Below are positions 23,928 through 35,090 of a DNA stretch of 64,000 nt, in pieces. Position numbers and translations under genes: made by a program. Under the pieces are notes generated by a model. It ran no database searches and was not told where the DNA came from. It saw only the letters and a program-made list of their open reading frames with translations. Every line of letters starts with the position of its first letter. The stretch's first letter is position 1. Source of the DNA: Bradysia coprophila (taxonomy: Eukaryota > Arthropoda > Insecta > Diptera > Sciaridae); NCBI RefSeq assembly GCF_014529535.1, contig NW_023503608.1, positions 10,156,501 to 10,220,500 on the forward strand. Direction: 5' to 3'.

Positions 23928-26716
23928 ATGAAGAGGATTTTTTCTGTTGAAAACATTTTGTGCTACATTGTGAGTACTTTGCTTATCGGTGCAGTTGTTG
24001 CGGTTATAGTCATTGTTTCGACAACGACCGAGCCGAAAAACTACGCTATTAAAATGTGAGTATTTGAACATGAGCAAGGTGCAGCTTACTTTGGGTGTGG
24101 TCCTGTTCCTCTGTATTAAAGTGTTAGCAGTGAAAAGATTTTCTTATGACAACTAAAATTTATGTCCAATTTTTGCATTAAGTCATTATTTAATTGATTT
24201 GATGAATTAGCTCCTTTTGATCCTATGACGATTTTCACTGCATCCGTTTTTTATTTTAATGATTACCCATCATTCCTGCCTCTTCACAATGATAACGAAC
24301 AATATTACTTTTAATTCAATTTACAGCCCAGTTTGGGCATACAAATGTGAAAGCAACAAATGTGTTAAAGTAAAATACGATGAAAATACCGCTGAGAATA
24401 TGTCTTTTTCTTGGTGTCGTCAAACCTGTATGGACCCCAATGAAACGAGCGTATGGCCATCTGTGCAGCAACAGCGTCTAGACGCGTCTAAATACATCAA
24501 AATCAATTCGATAAGGTTTCGAGAAAATAATTCCAGAAATGTAAAAAATAACTTTTGGACCGACAATTTCAATCGATTCTATCGGCAACTAAATTATAAA
24601 AGATCGAAACTCACTGAACTGTCTCCGGGAGATTTTGATGTGTTTGTTGATATAAATGTTACGGATTTGGAAAACACAAACTTAACCATGGACACGACTG
24701 AGAGTTACAGTTTGCAGACTTCAGAAGAAAATGGAAGTGTTCGAATAATGATTTCAAGTGAAACAGTATTCGGAGCTCGGTATGCGTTGGAGACACTTGT
24801 TCAAATCATATTTTATGACGATTTCTCAAACACTTTAGTGGTATGTTCGATTGGACGATATCTTTTGATAGTTCGGCCTAAAAAATAGTTTTCTTTAAGA
24901 TTCACTGCGGAATAACAATTACAGATGGTCCAGTCTACAAACATAGAGGAATATCTTTAGATACATCAAGGAATTTCATTTCGAAAGAGTCAATCAAAAG
25001 AAATATAGGTAGGTAAGTGAAATTTTCAGGTAAGGTTCCGGACAGGCGAAATTCAAGCCTTACAAAATTAATTTGATTGTTTTTTCGAAAATTGTCCAAG
25101 AGTCTATGATTTGTAGTCGGTTTCAATGGTTTATTAGGATGATGTCGCGGATTCGGCCGCTCTGTCAGTCTGGAGATTTAACCTTCAATTCGTTCCCTAC
25201 TCAAGCACTCGCATGTGCAACGGAACGTCTACAGGGCGATTGAGTTAATTTGGCAACGTCTGAGTTTGACCGTAGAAAGTCACATGTCATCGTTGTCGAC
25301 ATCAGATGACTAACCGTTTTTTTAAAAGGGTCTTGGTCCTTACATTTCCTAATAGAATCTGTTTGTTTTGTCAACCATGACCTTATTGCAGAATATATAT
25401 ATATGTGAGATCGACCCATTGCTTGATGGACAATTTACAGAAGTTTATCTATTTTCAGATACAATGTCAATGGTTAAACTTAATGTGTTTCATTGGCACA
25501 TAACAGATTCCCACAGTTGGCCCATGTCAATTAAATCTCATAGTTATCTGTCTGATTACGGTGCTTACGATGAGACGAAAGTGTACACGGCAGACGATAT
25601 TGCAGAGGTAAAATAAAATTTATTTTCATCGGATTGGTTGCATTTAGAGCGCATTTCAAACAGATAGTGAACTATGCATACAATCGCGGTGTTAGAGTCA
25701 TTCCCGAATTGGATGCCCCAGCGCACGTCGGAGAAGGTTGGCAATTTACGGAACTTACAACTTGCTTCGGTATACAGCCGTGGCAAAATTTCTGTTACGA
25801 ACCACCATGCGGTCAATTCAATCCAACCGTAGACCGCTTGTATGATGTACTTGATGACATATACAGGGAAATGAATGAAATGTTCAATTATCCCGATTTC
25901 TTTCACATGGGAGGGGATGAGGTTCACTTCAAATGCTGGGAAAGCAGTGCCAACTTAACGACCTGGATGGTCAATCGCGGATGGAATCTTGACGATGACG
26001 GTTATATGCAACTGTGGTCATATTTCCAAAATAAAGCCTTGGAACGATTAGATAAATGGGCTCGAGATGACACAAATATCATTTTATTTACCAGCACATT
26101 GACTGAACCAAAATACTTACATTATTTAGACAACAGCAGATATGTGATTCAAGTGTGTTTCGACATCAGATTTAAATTTAGAAAAGATTAACAGGAAATC
26201 AATCACAGGTCTGGTCGAACTTGGACGATCCTAGTGTGTTAAATCTGTTGGAGAACAATTTTAAAATAATCGTTTCGAACAGCGACGTCATGTATCTAGA
26301 TTGTGGATATGAGTCGTGGACAGCTACCGGAAATAACTGGTGTTCGCCGTACAGTGGTTGGCAAGAAATTTATGCTAACGATTTCAAAACATTTGATGCA
26401 TATAAATCGCAGATTTTAGGTAAAGGAACTTGTGAGTTAGATAGTAGTCGGTTTCATTCCTTTCAAAATGTTTCGTGCAGGTGGAGAAATTCTTTTATGG
26501 ACTGAACAGGCGGATGACAGCGCCCTAGACGGACGGCTTTGGCCTCGTGGAATTGCTTTGGCTGAACGATTATGGTCAGATTCGAGTCGGACGTACCGTG
26601 CTATCGAACCGAAAATGTTGTTGCAGAGACAACGGTTTGTACAGAATGGTATTTCTTCGGAACAATTACAGCCCGAATGGTGTTTACAAAATCAAGGAGA
26701 ATGTCCTCTGATTTAA
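23928..26716 (+). CDS. Beta-N-acetylhexosaminidase (GH20), membrane-anchored
   Basis: Seven exons, 611 residues: 23928-24055, 24327-24840, 24900-25008, 25459-25607, 25664-26152, 26209-26419 and 26481-26716. The enzyme removes terminal N-acetylhexosamine from chitin oligomers or glycans. Family motifs seen: DGPVYKHRGISLDTSRNF, NVFHWHITDSHSWP, RVIPELDAPAHVGEGW, the catalytic Asp-Glu pair in HMGGDEVHF, DCGYESW, WCSPYSGW, GGEILLWTEQ and RGIALAERLW. The ATG at 23928 is preferred because it gives a short basic start followed at once by a hydrophobic segment (LLIGAVVAVIVIV). This is a signal anchor, as in the fused-lobes type. The WCSPY..GW motif and the WCLQNQGEC end resemble the chitin-degrading group, so subgroup assignment is open. 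Exon 3 has a second possible donor five bases downstream, but only the first keeps the family frame. Confidence 0.95.
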
Positions 26717-26742
26717 ATGAGAAAATGAATTGAAAAATTATG

Positions 26743-26748
26743 ATAATA
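26743..26748 (+). terminator. Poly(A) signal of the hexosaminidase gene
   Basis: AATAAA about 27 bases after the stop codon at 26716. Confidence 0.5.
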
Positions 26749-26749
26749 A

Positions 26750-27500
26750 AAAGGATCATCGGAGCAATATATTATTATTAAAAAGTAAAATTTTAACCAT
26801 AAATCGAATTTTACATTCAAAATAACTAATGGGATCTTGAATTTCGAGAAAAAAAAGAAATCAACCGAAATCACCAATACAATGTATACTTAACCTCTTA
26901 CAATGGGGGACTGAAGTTTCAATAATTTCGATAGACAACATAATTTTAAGCAAAAAATTATCATGCCCGCACGTTAGTTAGCGGGCGTGACGCAAGTCCA
27001 CTACCAAAAATGTTTTAACAAAATTTTTTTGAGGACGGCGGAGCATATTTACAGGAACTTTTTGACTTCTCCCCCTTAACTCCAACGACCCTCAAACTAG
27101 GATATCTGGAATCTTGGAATCCATACGAGTTCAACGAGCTATCACACGTTACTGCAGCTTCAAAATTGGCCGAGATATTGAACTTCGAAATATTGATGTT
27201 TGTTTGAAAATAAGCAAAATTTCGTATTTTCAGATAACTCAAATTGCCTACGTTAGTTAGTTAGTTAGTTCCTATGAAAAAGGACGATTTCGTAACTTCT
27301 AAACGTTTCTTACGATTTTCCTGAAATTTTGGTTATAGGTCAATCTCGGGCACTAGATCAAAATAAGATTTTAAAAAATGGGGGTATGCAAGCGTTTTTG
27401 GGAGCTAGGACTCCCGGAAGTCTTCATACAATGCCATATCACAGCGTGTGTTGTGTGTGTGTGAAAAGAAATAATTTTTTTTCAGCTAGTAATTATGAAT
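26750..27500. other. Repeat-derived flank of the 109-bp satellite
   Basis: No gene. Contains a small GTTAGTTAGTTAGTTAG run near 27252. GTGACGCAAGTCC at about 26988 recurs in the same orientation at about 29329, beyond the satellite, so both may belong to one larger element. Confidence 0.5.
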
Positions 27501-27504
27501 TATA

Positions 27505-29235
27505 ATTGAGGTGTTCCGAGGTTGGTTCCTAAATTTTGGGATGAGAGATGATTCCTCTGGCACTACCTAACTTCCATTGGATTTTTCGATGGATTTGGGT
27601 TATTTTCGATATAAGTGAGGTGTTCCGAGGTTGGTTCCTAAATTTTAGGATGACAGATGATTCCTCTGGCACTTCCTAACTTCCATTGGATTTTTCGATG
27701 GATTTGGGTTATTTTCGATATAAGTGAGGTGTTCCGAGGTTGGTTCCTAAATTTTGGGATGAGAGATGATTCCTCTGGCACTTCTTAACTTCCATCGGAT
27801 TTTTCGATAGATTTGGGTTATTTTTGATATAAGTGGGTGTTCCGAGGTTGGTTCCTAAATTTTGGGATGAGAGATGATTCCTCTGGCACTACCTAACTTC
27901 CATTGGATTTTTCGATGGATTTGGGTTATTTTCGATATAAGTGAGGTGTTCCGAGGTTGGTTCCTAAATTTTGGGATGACAGATGATTCCTCTGGCACTT
28001 CCTAACTTCCATTGGATTTTTCGATGGATTTGGGTTATTTTCGATATAAGTGAGGTGTTCCGAGGTTGGTTCCTAAATTTTGGGATGAGAGATGATTCCT
28101 CTGGCACTTCTTAACTTCCATCGGATTTTTCGATAGATTTGGGTTATTTTCGATATAAGTGGGTGTTCCGAGGTTGGTTCCTAAATTTTGGGATGACAGA
28201 TGATTCCACTGGCACTTCCTAACTTCCATTGGATTTTTCGATGGATTTGGGTTATTTTCGATATAAGTGAGTTGTTCCGAGGTTGGTTCCTAAATTTTGG
28301 GATGAGAGATGATTCCTCTGGCACTACCTAGCTTCCATCTGATTTTTCGATGGATTTGGGTTATTTTCGATATAAGTGAGGTGTTCCGAGGTTGGTTCCT
28401 AAATTTTGGGATGACAGATGATTCCTCTGGCACTTCTTAGCTTCCATCGGATTTTTCGATGGATTTGGGTTATTTTCGATATAAGTGAGGTGTTCCGAGG
28501 TTGGTTCCTAAATTTTGGGATGACAGATGATTCCTCTGGCACTTCTTACCTTCCATCGGATTTTTCGATGGATTTGGGTTATTTTAGATATAAGTGAGGT
28601 GTTCCGAGGTTGGTTCCTAAATTTTGGGATGAGAGATGATTCCTCTGGCACTTCTTAACTTCCATCGGATTTTTCGATAGATTTGGGTTATTTTCGATAT
28701 AAGTGAGGTGTTCCGAAGTTGGTTCCTAAATTTTGGGATGACAGATGATTCCTCTGGCACTTCCTAACTTTCATTGGATTTTTCGATGGATTTGGGTTAT
28801 TTTCGATATAAGTGAGGTGTTCCGAGGTTGGTTCCTAAATTTTGGGATGACAGATGATTCCTCTGGCACTTCCTAACTTCCATCGGATTTTTCGATGGAT
28901 TGGGGTTATTTTCGATATAAGTGAGGTGTTCCGAGGTTGGTTCCTAAATTTTGGAATGACAGATGATTTCTCTGGCATTTCCTAACTTCCATCGTATTTT
29001 TCGATGGATTTGGGTTATTTCCGATATAGGTGAGGTGTTCCAAGGTTGGCTTCTAAATTTTGGGATGAGATATGATTCCTCTGGCACTTCCTAACTTGCA
29101 TCGGATTTTTCGATGAATTTGGGATATTTTCAATATAAGTAAGGTGTTCCAAGGTTGGTTCCTAAATTTTGGGATGAAAGATGATTCCTCTGGCACTTCC
29201 AAACTTCCATCGGATTTTTTGTTGGATTTCAGCTG
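27505..29235. repeat. 109-bp satellite, about 16 copies
   Basis: Head-to-tail units beginning GAGGTGTTCCGAGGTTGGTT, with GATGATTCCTCTGGCACTTC in the middle and GGGTTATTTTCGATATAAGT at the end. Several units differ at the same few sites (GAGAGATG/GACAGATG, ACTTCC/ACTACC, CCATTGG/CCATCGG), and blocks of neighbouring units repeat in the same order, as expected from block duplication. The last units are diverged. Minus-strand open frames here are repeat artefacts. Confidence 0.95.
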
Positions 29236-29298
29236 TTGTCGACATGAGTTGCTTACAAAACTAGTTACCCTTACACCTAAACTTCCAAAAGAACTGAT

Positions 29299-29710
29299 AT
29301 CCGCCAAAAAACCCTAAAGGGTAAAAGTGTGACGCAAGTCCTTGTTTCTACTTACAAAATAACTGATATCGCTGAGGGTGACGCATTTTTCGCCTCAACG
29401 CAAAAGTGTTATCAACAAAAAATTGAACCAAAAAATTTAAGATAGAAAATTTTAGAAGAAAATTGCGTCACAAGTGGCAGATGTTGAGGAAAATAGTTCA
29501 AATAGAGAAAATAATGTCCTGAATCATCTGCCACTTGTGACGCAATTTTTTTCTAAAATTTTCTATCTTAAATTTTTTGGTTCAATTTTTTGTTGATAAC
29601 ACTTTTGCGTTGAGGCGAAAAATGCGTCACCCTCAGCGATATCAGTTATTTTGTAAGTAGAAACAAGGACTTGCGTCACACTTTTACCCTTTAGGGTTTT
29701 TTGGCGGATT
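29299..29710. repeat. Long near-perfect inverted repeat (186-bp arms)
   Basis: Left arm 29299-29483 and right arm 29525-29710 are reverse complements with about one mismatch or indel by eye (GAAGAAAATTG against GAAAAAAATTG), around a 41-base loop. Landmarks: AACCCTAAAGGGTAAAAGTG, GTGTGACGCAAGTCC, GGTGACGCATTTTTCGCC and CACAAGTGGCAGATG. No protein frame. It could be a foldback transposon or a hairpin-RNA locus. Confidence 0.95.
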
Positions 29711-29783
29711 CTATACTATCGTAAAATTATAAACATTTATATTTTTAATTACAGTTTGTTCATTTCATTTTTACACAGTTTTA

Positions 29784-29936
29784 GATATGTCAGAGTTTTA
29801 AATGTACCCAGTCAATTAAGTTCTTCCCAAATTATGAATTTTTGGCGCAAAATTTGAAATTTCTATCGCGAATTCAAATATTGCGCAATTTGGGAAGAAC
29901 TTAATTGACTGGGTACATTAAAAACTCTGACATATC
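29784..29936. repeat. MITE-like element with 51-bp inverted ends
   Basis: Arms GATATGTCAGAGTTTT, then TGTACCCAGTCAATTAAGTT, then CTTCCCAAATT, with the reverse complement at the other end and about 50 bases between. Arms differ by a couple of bases. Confidence 0.9.
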
Positions 29937-29979
29937 GACAATCTTTAGAAACTGAGTAAAATAGTACATTGAATGACAA

Positions 29980-30077
29980 GGGCGAAAGTAAAAAAATTCA
30001 ACCGTGTGCGAGAGTTGATGCCCGCGCCGAAGGCAAGGGCCTCAATCGCACAGGTTGAATTTTTTTACTTTTGCCCC
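29980..30077. repeat. Foldback element with GGGCGAAAGTAAAAAAATTC arms
   Basis: The left arm GGGCGAAAGTAAAAAAATTC plus AACC is mirrored by GGTTGAATTTTTTTAC plus TTTTGCCCC at the right. The inner loop is GC-rich (ATGCCCGCGCCGAAGGCAAG). A related fragment, TTTTTTTACTTTCGCCCC, recurs near 31555. Confidence 0.8.
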
Positions 30078-30154
30078 GAGTCGTTCATACTATTTTTTTT
30101 GATACCAACATCGAAAGTTGATCGCAAACAGCAGAACAAAATGTTGAAATATGA

Positions 30155-31225
30155 CCAACGTTACAATAGTTCCACTTTTTTTAGTTTCACTTTTTTTGTG
30201 GAACTAAAAAAAGTGAAACTATCTTCACGTTACATATATGCAGCGTTACAATAGTTCCGCTTTCTAGATTTCAGAATGCTAAATATCTAGAGTTTCTAGC
30301 CTAAAAAAGTGGAACTATTGTAACACTGCATATATGGAACGTGAAGATGGTTTAACTTTTTCTAGTTTCACTTTTTTCAGCCAATTCCAAAGAGTGAAAC
30401 TATATTCACACTGCATATATGCAGAGTTACAATAGTTCCACTTTTTTAGTCCCACTTTCTTTTTGAACGTGAAACTGTCTTCACCTTCCATATATGCAAG
30501 GTTACAATAGTTCCATTTTTCAATTTTCTTACAAGGTTCGGTTAGACTGAATAAGATTTGTTACGATTTGTACGAGTATAAGCGAATGTTTTTTCCCCAC
30601 ATTTCATTATATATAGTCGGTGCTCGATATATAACAAACAATGTAAGACTGTAGTGTTAGGCGAGACGAATGTATCAATTAGTTCCAACGGCTACGAGGT
30701 GGAATCCATACAATGGTGATACAGGAATCAAGGACGATTCCTGACGGAGCACTATTGTATAGTTGAAATATCTTGTTAATAGATCTGAATTTACTCTGAA
30801 GTCAAAATAGTATTATATTTTGTCTTTAGTCAAACAACATAAACAAAGAAATGACTCAACCATTTTAACAACAAAGCAAGGACACTTGATTACGTCCTAA
30901 AAATTATATATGAAAATTCATCTTTGGTCACCCTCTCGGCCGCATATGCCACTCTCTGAGAAATTCAGTTCGGATTTATGTGTTCAATAACAAAAACTCA
31001 TTTTGCATGCTTTATGCCCCTTTATGTGGAGAGCTTCAGGTCAGGATCAGGTTCACTTAACCTGACTTGAACTTTACCCGACCCGAGTTATCGTCGACCT
31101 AACCTGACCTAGCCCAATCTACTTCATTTTTCACTTGAAATATCTGACCTGACCTCATGACCTGTTCGGTTAAATTAGCTGAAAAAAAAGTGAAACTAAA
31201 AAAAGTGGAACTATTGTAACGTTGG
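30155..31225. mobile_element. 1.07 kb TIR element with 10-bp TSD
   Basis: Terminal inverted repeats of about 43 bp start CCAACGTTACAATAGTTCCA and end with the complement at 31225. Flanking sequence TGAAATATGA is duplicated exactly (30145-30154 and 31226-31235). Internal copies of GTTACAATAGTTCCACTTTT and CATATATGCAG repeat through the left 350 bases. No transposase. Duplications of 9-10 bp point to Mutator-like or Foldback families. Confidence 0.87.
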
Positions 31226-31549
31226 TGAAATATGAAGGCATTTAGCCAGAAAATGCGAGGGTCCAGGGGGCGGCAGCCCCTTGGTATATCAAAAATTTAA
31301 TTATTTAGCCATCACAACAACAACACACACAAAAATTAACAAATAACTAACAGATCATTCAGCAACAAAAAGTATCAACTTCGTATGTTAATTTCAATAA
31401 GAGCACTGGCGCACGCTTTATTTCAATTTTGATCGCAGTACACTTATTGACAAGAGTCGACTATTACATTATGTAGTCGACTTTCGCATTATGTATATTG
31501 ACTTTCGCTTTATGTATTCTTTCTTTCTCTTCGCTCAAATACATAACTT

Positions 31550-31745
31550 GCATTTTTTTACTTTCGCCCCGGATTTCGAGGGCGAAAGTATCAAATGAAA
31601 TGAACAATAGTTATTTGTGTATCTGTTTTGGACGATTCATTTTAGGCAATTTCGCGAGTTGTAGCCCGAACGAAGTGAGGGTTACATGCAAAAGTGCCTA
31701 AAATCAATCGTCCAAAACAGATACTCAAAAAAATTTTCATGTAAG
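31550..31745 (-). repeat. Foldback element, family A copy 3 (diverged)
   Basis: From about 31615: TCTGTTTTGGACGATTCATT, TTTAGGCAATTTCGCGAG, a loop with CCCGAACGAAGTGAGGG, then the complementary arm ending CCAAAACAGATAC. Same plan as the copies at 19.8 and 22.1 kb but clearly more diverged. The first 60 bases carry the TTTTTTTACTTTCGCCCC phrase of the neighbouring family. Confidence 0.75.
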
Positions 31746-32366
31746 GGGTCGAAAACCCGAGAAAAATCTCGAAACTCCCTCATTTTCGGCCCCGACACAT
31801 GAAAACTGTAATTGTTTTCTGATTTTCAAAGATCAGTCAAACATACGTCTCTATATGCCTCTCTTTTCTTCTCATGTCATTTTTTCTTAATTCTCTCACG
31901 AAAAAGGTTTGCTTTTGGGTTGAATTTGGGTCGTAATCGTAATTGAAATATAAATTAAAAGTATAAAACTTGAAAATCCGGCAATAGTGTAGAACATTTT
32001 TTTGTTTACAATTACATTTTTAGTCTAAATACAAAAAATGTCAAAAGTTCAACGTTCAACGTTCAAAAAATAGCATATTTACAAATTAATTATAAACGAC
32101 ATATATAAAAAGAGAAAAAGTCGTGTCAAAAACGAACTATATAGACGGAAAGTAGACGTTAGAGTTTGGTTACAGTAGAAGAAAATAAACAAAAAAAGAA
32201 CAAAAATTAAATAAAAACTAAATTGACTCACATTAACACGCACCGGATAGTCACACAAACTCGCTTGCAAAATCCTATAAATAAAACAGTAAAAAGGAAA
32301 CGTAAAAGAGACAAAAGACTCTGATCACATGGGTGGCAGCACGCCCAAGCAACACCCAATCGAAAT
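31746..32366. other. No gene recognised
   Basis: AT-rich DNA downstream of the hairpin element. The short minus-strand frame at 32079-32270 is compositionally biased and unsupported. Confidence 0.5.
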
Positions 32367-32636
32367 CTACAACGACGTAAAATATGCCATACTAGCGTCA
32401 TTAAACTTCGCCGCCGATGGTAGCCCCCTAATATGGACCGGAATAGAGTTATAATCGGCTACTGACCGAACGAAAAAAGAGCGGTTGTACTGAACCGAAG
32501 AATGTCTGGGTAGTACGTAATTCCGACTGCGCATCGAGCTACCGACAAATAGCCTCTCGTAGAGAAAACCAGGCTCCCGCCGTTTCACCACATTATAGAT
32601 GACGGTACAACACCGCAGCCTGAGGTAGGTCATCAA
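32367..32636 (-). mobile_element. LINE reverse-transcriptase C-terminal fragment
   Basis: An 89-codon frame resembles the end of a non-LTR reverse transcriptase protein: RLRCCTVIYNVVKRREPGFL, a basic/aromatic stretch NRSFFVRSVADYNSIP (where family members have a WNSLP-like motif), and a final F..Y... helix. The catalytic domain is absent, so this is a 5'-truncated or decayed copy, probably Jockey/CR1-like. Confidence 0.5.
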
Positions 32637-33346
32637 AGAACACCCGAGGACATCATTATCGTAGCCACGAGTACTGTCAGGTCAAACAGGTCAACATTCC
32701 GATAGTGAATGTTTCTTGTAACTTGCAAAGCTTTTTCTTCTGTCTAATCTTTATACTGATACTGACCACATTCCACTTATCGCTTACTCGACTTTGATTA
32801 GCCAAAAATACTTGTGTTCAAAATTTCCTTTCAAACTCTATTTTACGAACGGCTGATGATTTGTAAAATAATTATAGGAGTCTTATTCCGTGCACCATAA
32901 ATAAACTACAAGCATCATACTACGATGTGCTGTTCATTATAAATATTGTGGAATTTCTTGCACGCTTTGAAGCACGTTTTGCTTATCTCGAACGGTTATT
33001 TTCCCACATTGGTAATGAATAATGAAAAATGAATTGAAAAGAAGATTGTATTTCAAAGTTTGAATTCAAAATTAAATTTTGTCATGGGAAGACGTCATGA
33101 CGTGATAAACACATGTACTAAATATTGAATATTATACTGATTTGTGACTAACCAAAAATGATACGCTCAATATAGTGTATGTAGATAAAGAAATGTTTCG
33201 ACTCATCTATACGAATACTTACCAACATATGGGGATTGTCTGTAATCAATAATTGATTTTATTTCAAAAAAATTGAATTCTCACCGTGTCACAACTTCTT
33301 TTTTTGGTTGTGTAGCGTTAACTCTTCTTTAAGATAAGACTTTTGT

Positions 33347-33354
33347 TATAAAAG
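33347..33354 (+). promoter_or_regulatory. TATA box of the P450 gene
   Basis: TATAAAAG 90 bases before the ATG at 33437. A TTAGTTG initiator-like word sits about 28 bases downstream (near 33376), giving a 5' UTR of about 60 bases. Confidence 0.7.
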
Positions 33355-33436
33355 ACGCGTGATGGGTCAACGAAATTAGTTGATAACGCAAGTTGAGCTC
33401 GACCAGTTGTACTCACCTAACCGAAAAACATTGAAA

Positions 33437-35090
33437 ATGGACGTGTCAAGTGCTTTAATTTCAATTCTCGTGGTTGTAGTAGCGACTGTTTACTTCTTTT
33501 TGAAGAGAAAATTCTCTTACTTTGAGAGACATGGCATTCCACATATCAAACCAGAATCATGGATATTAGGCAACTTAAACGGTGTCGGACGTACTATTCA
33601 CTTGAACGATTTGTTGCAGAAAGTTTACGATAATGCTAAGGGAAAGGATGTTATTGCTGGTTTCTATGCTTTATTCTCACCCGGCATGGTATTCGTCGAT
33701 CTTGATTTAATCAAGCGTATAACGGTGAAGGATTTCAGTTCATTCACTGACCGTGGAGTTCATGTGAGCGAAGATGAGCCATTAACTGGTCATTTGTTTG
33801 CCATTGGTGGAGAAAAATGGAAATTCATGCGGAGCAAACTAAGCCCGACTTTTACTTCTGGAAAGATGAAATTGATTTACCATACGGTGTCAGACAAGGG
33901 TGTTGGTTTGGTGAAAGCAATCGAAACTGAATCGAACAAGAACGGATCCATCGAAATGAAAAACATTGCAAACAGATTCACAATCGATGTTGTTAGTTCA
34001 GCTGCATTCGGTATGGAATCAAATACACTGATAAACGAACACCCCGAATTTGTCGATGTTTTCCGAAAGATTTTTGGTGAGGAAGGTGTCTCGGCTGCTA
34101 GCTCATTCTTGCTTGGTATGGCTCCAAGATTGGCGAAACTTTTTGGCATTCGCATGTTTGACAAATCCGTAGATGAGTTCTTTTTCAATGTTGTTGGTGG
34201 AAATATCAAATATCGCGAAACAAACAATATTGTTCGCAACGATTTCTTGAACATGCTTATACAGTTGAAAAACAAAGGTGTTGTCGATGGAGACTCCACA
34301 GGAGATCCGCGCAAGTTAACTTATGATGAAACTATCGCACAAGCATTTATATTCTTCTTTGCTGGAGCTGACACCAGTAGCACAGCAATTTCTTATACGA
34401 TGACCGAATTAGCCTACAATCCGGATATTCAAGAGAGAGTAAGACAGGAAGTTTCGGAAAGAACAGAGAGTTCAAACGGAGAGATTACTTATGAAAATAT
34501 TCATGAAATGCCTTACTTAAATCAAGTTATTAATGGTATGTGAAACCACTAATGCTTGTTTAGCAAAGACACGTTTAACAATTTGTTTGTTCGATTTTTA
34601 GAGAGTCTTAGACGGTTCCCACCAGCGTTCACTACTTTAAGACAATGTATTAAAGACTATCCTATTCCTGGTACGAAACATGTCTTAAAGAAAGGACAGG
34701 GACTAATGATTCCCATTTATCAAATCCACCATGATGAACAATATTGGAAGGATCCATACACATTTAACCCGGATCGCTTCACGACTGAAGAAATTGCTAA
34801 GCGACCAAACTTGGCCTTTTTGCCATTCGGAGAAGGCCCCCGCAATTGCATAGGAATGAGGTATTTAAATATTGCGAATTGAAGTGCTGATCAGTATTCA
34901 GAAACGGTAATCGTTTTATAGATTTGCTTTGGTGAATGTAAAGTTTGCAGTTGCCACTATGGTGAAGAATTTCAAATTCACATTGGACACTAGTAAGACG
35001 AAAATGCCGATCAAACTGAATCCACAAAATCAGTCCATTTCATCGATAGATGGATATTGGATAAATTTTGAAAAAATATCAACATTTTGA
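33437..35090 (+). CDS. Cytochrome P450, CYP6-like (CYP3 clan)
   Basis: Three exons, 508 residues: 33437-34535, 34602-34860 and 34922-35090. It is a microsomal haem monooxygenase, of the clan used by insects for detoxification of plant compounds and insecticides; its substrate is not predictable. Seen: N-terminal membrane anchor (LISILVVVVATVYFFL), helix C WKFMR, I-helix AGADTSS, K-helix ESLR, FNPDRF, and the haem-binding loop PFGEGPRNCIGMR with its cysteine ligand. The reading frame is open upstream to 33380, but the ATG at 33437 gives the normal anchor and family length. The gene appears intact, with a TATA promoter in front and an AATAAA far downstream (about 35631). No second P450 lies in the window, although CYP6 genes are often clustered. 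Confidence 0.96.

Noticed and set aside
27505-29307. Minus-strand frames with SSQNLGTNLGTP repeats
   Set aside because: Translation of the 109-bp satellite, interrupted by stops and unit variants.
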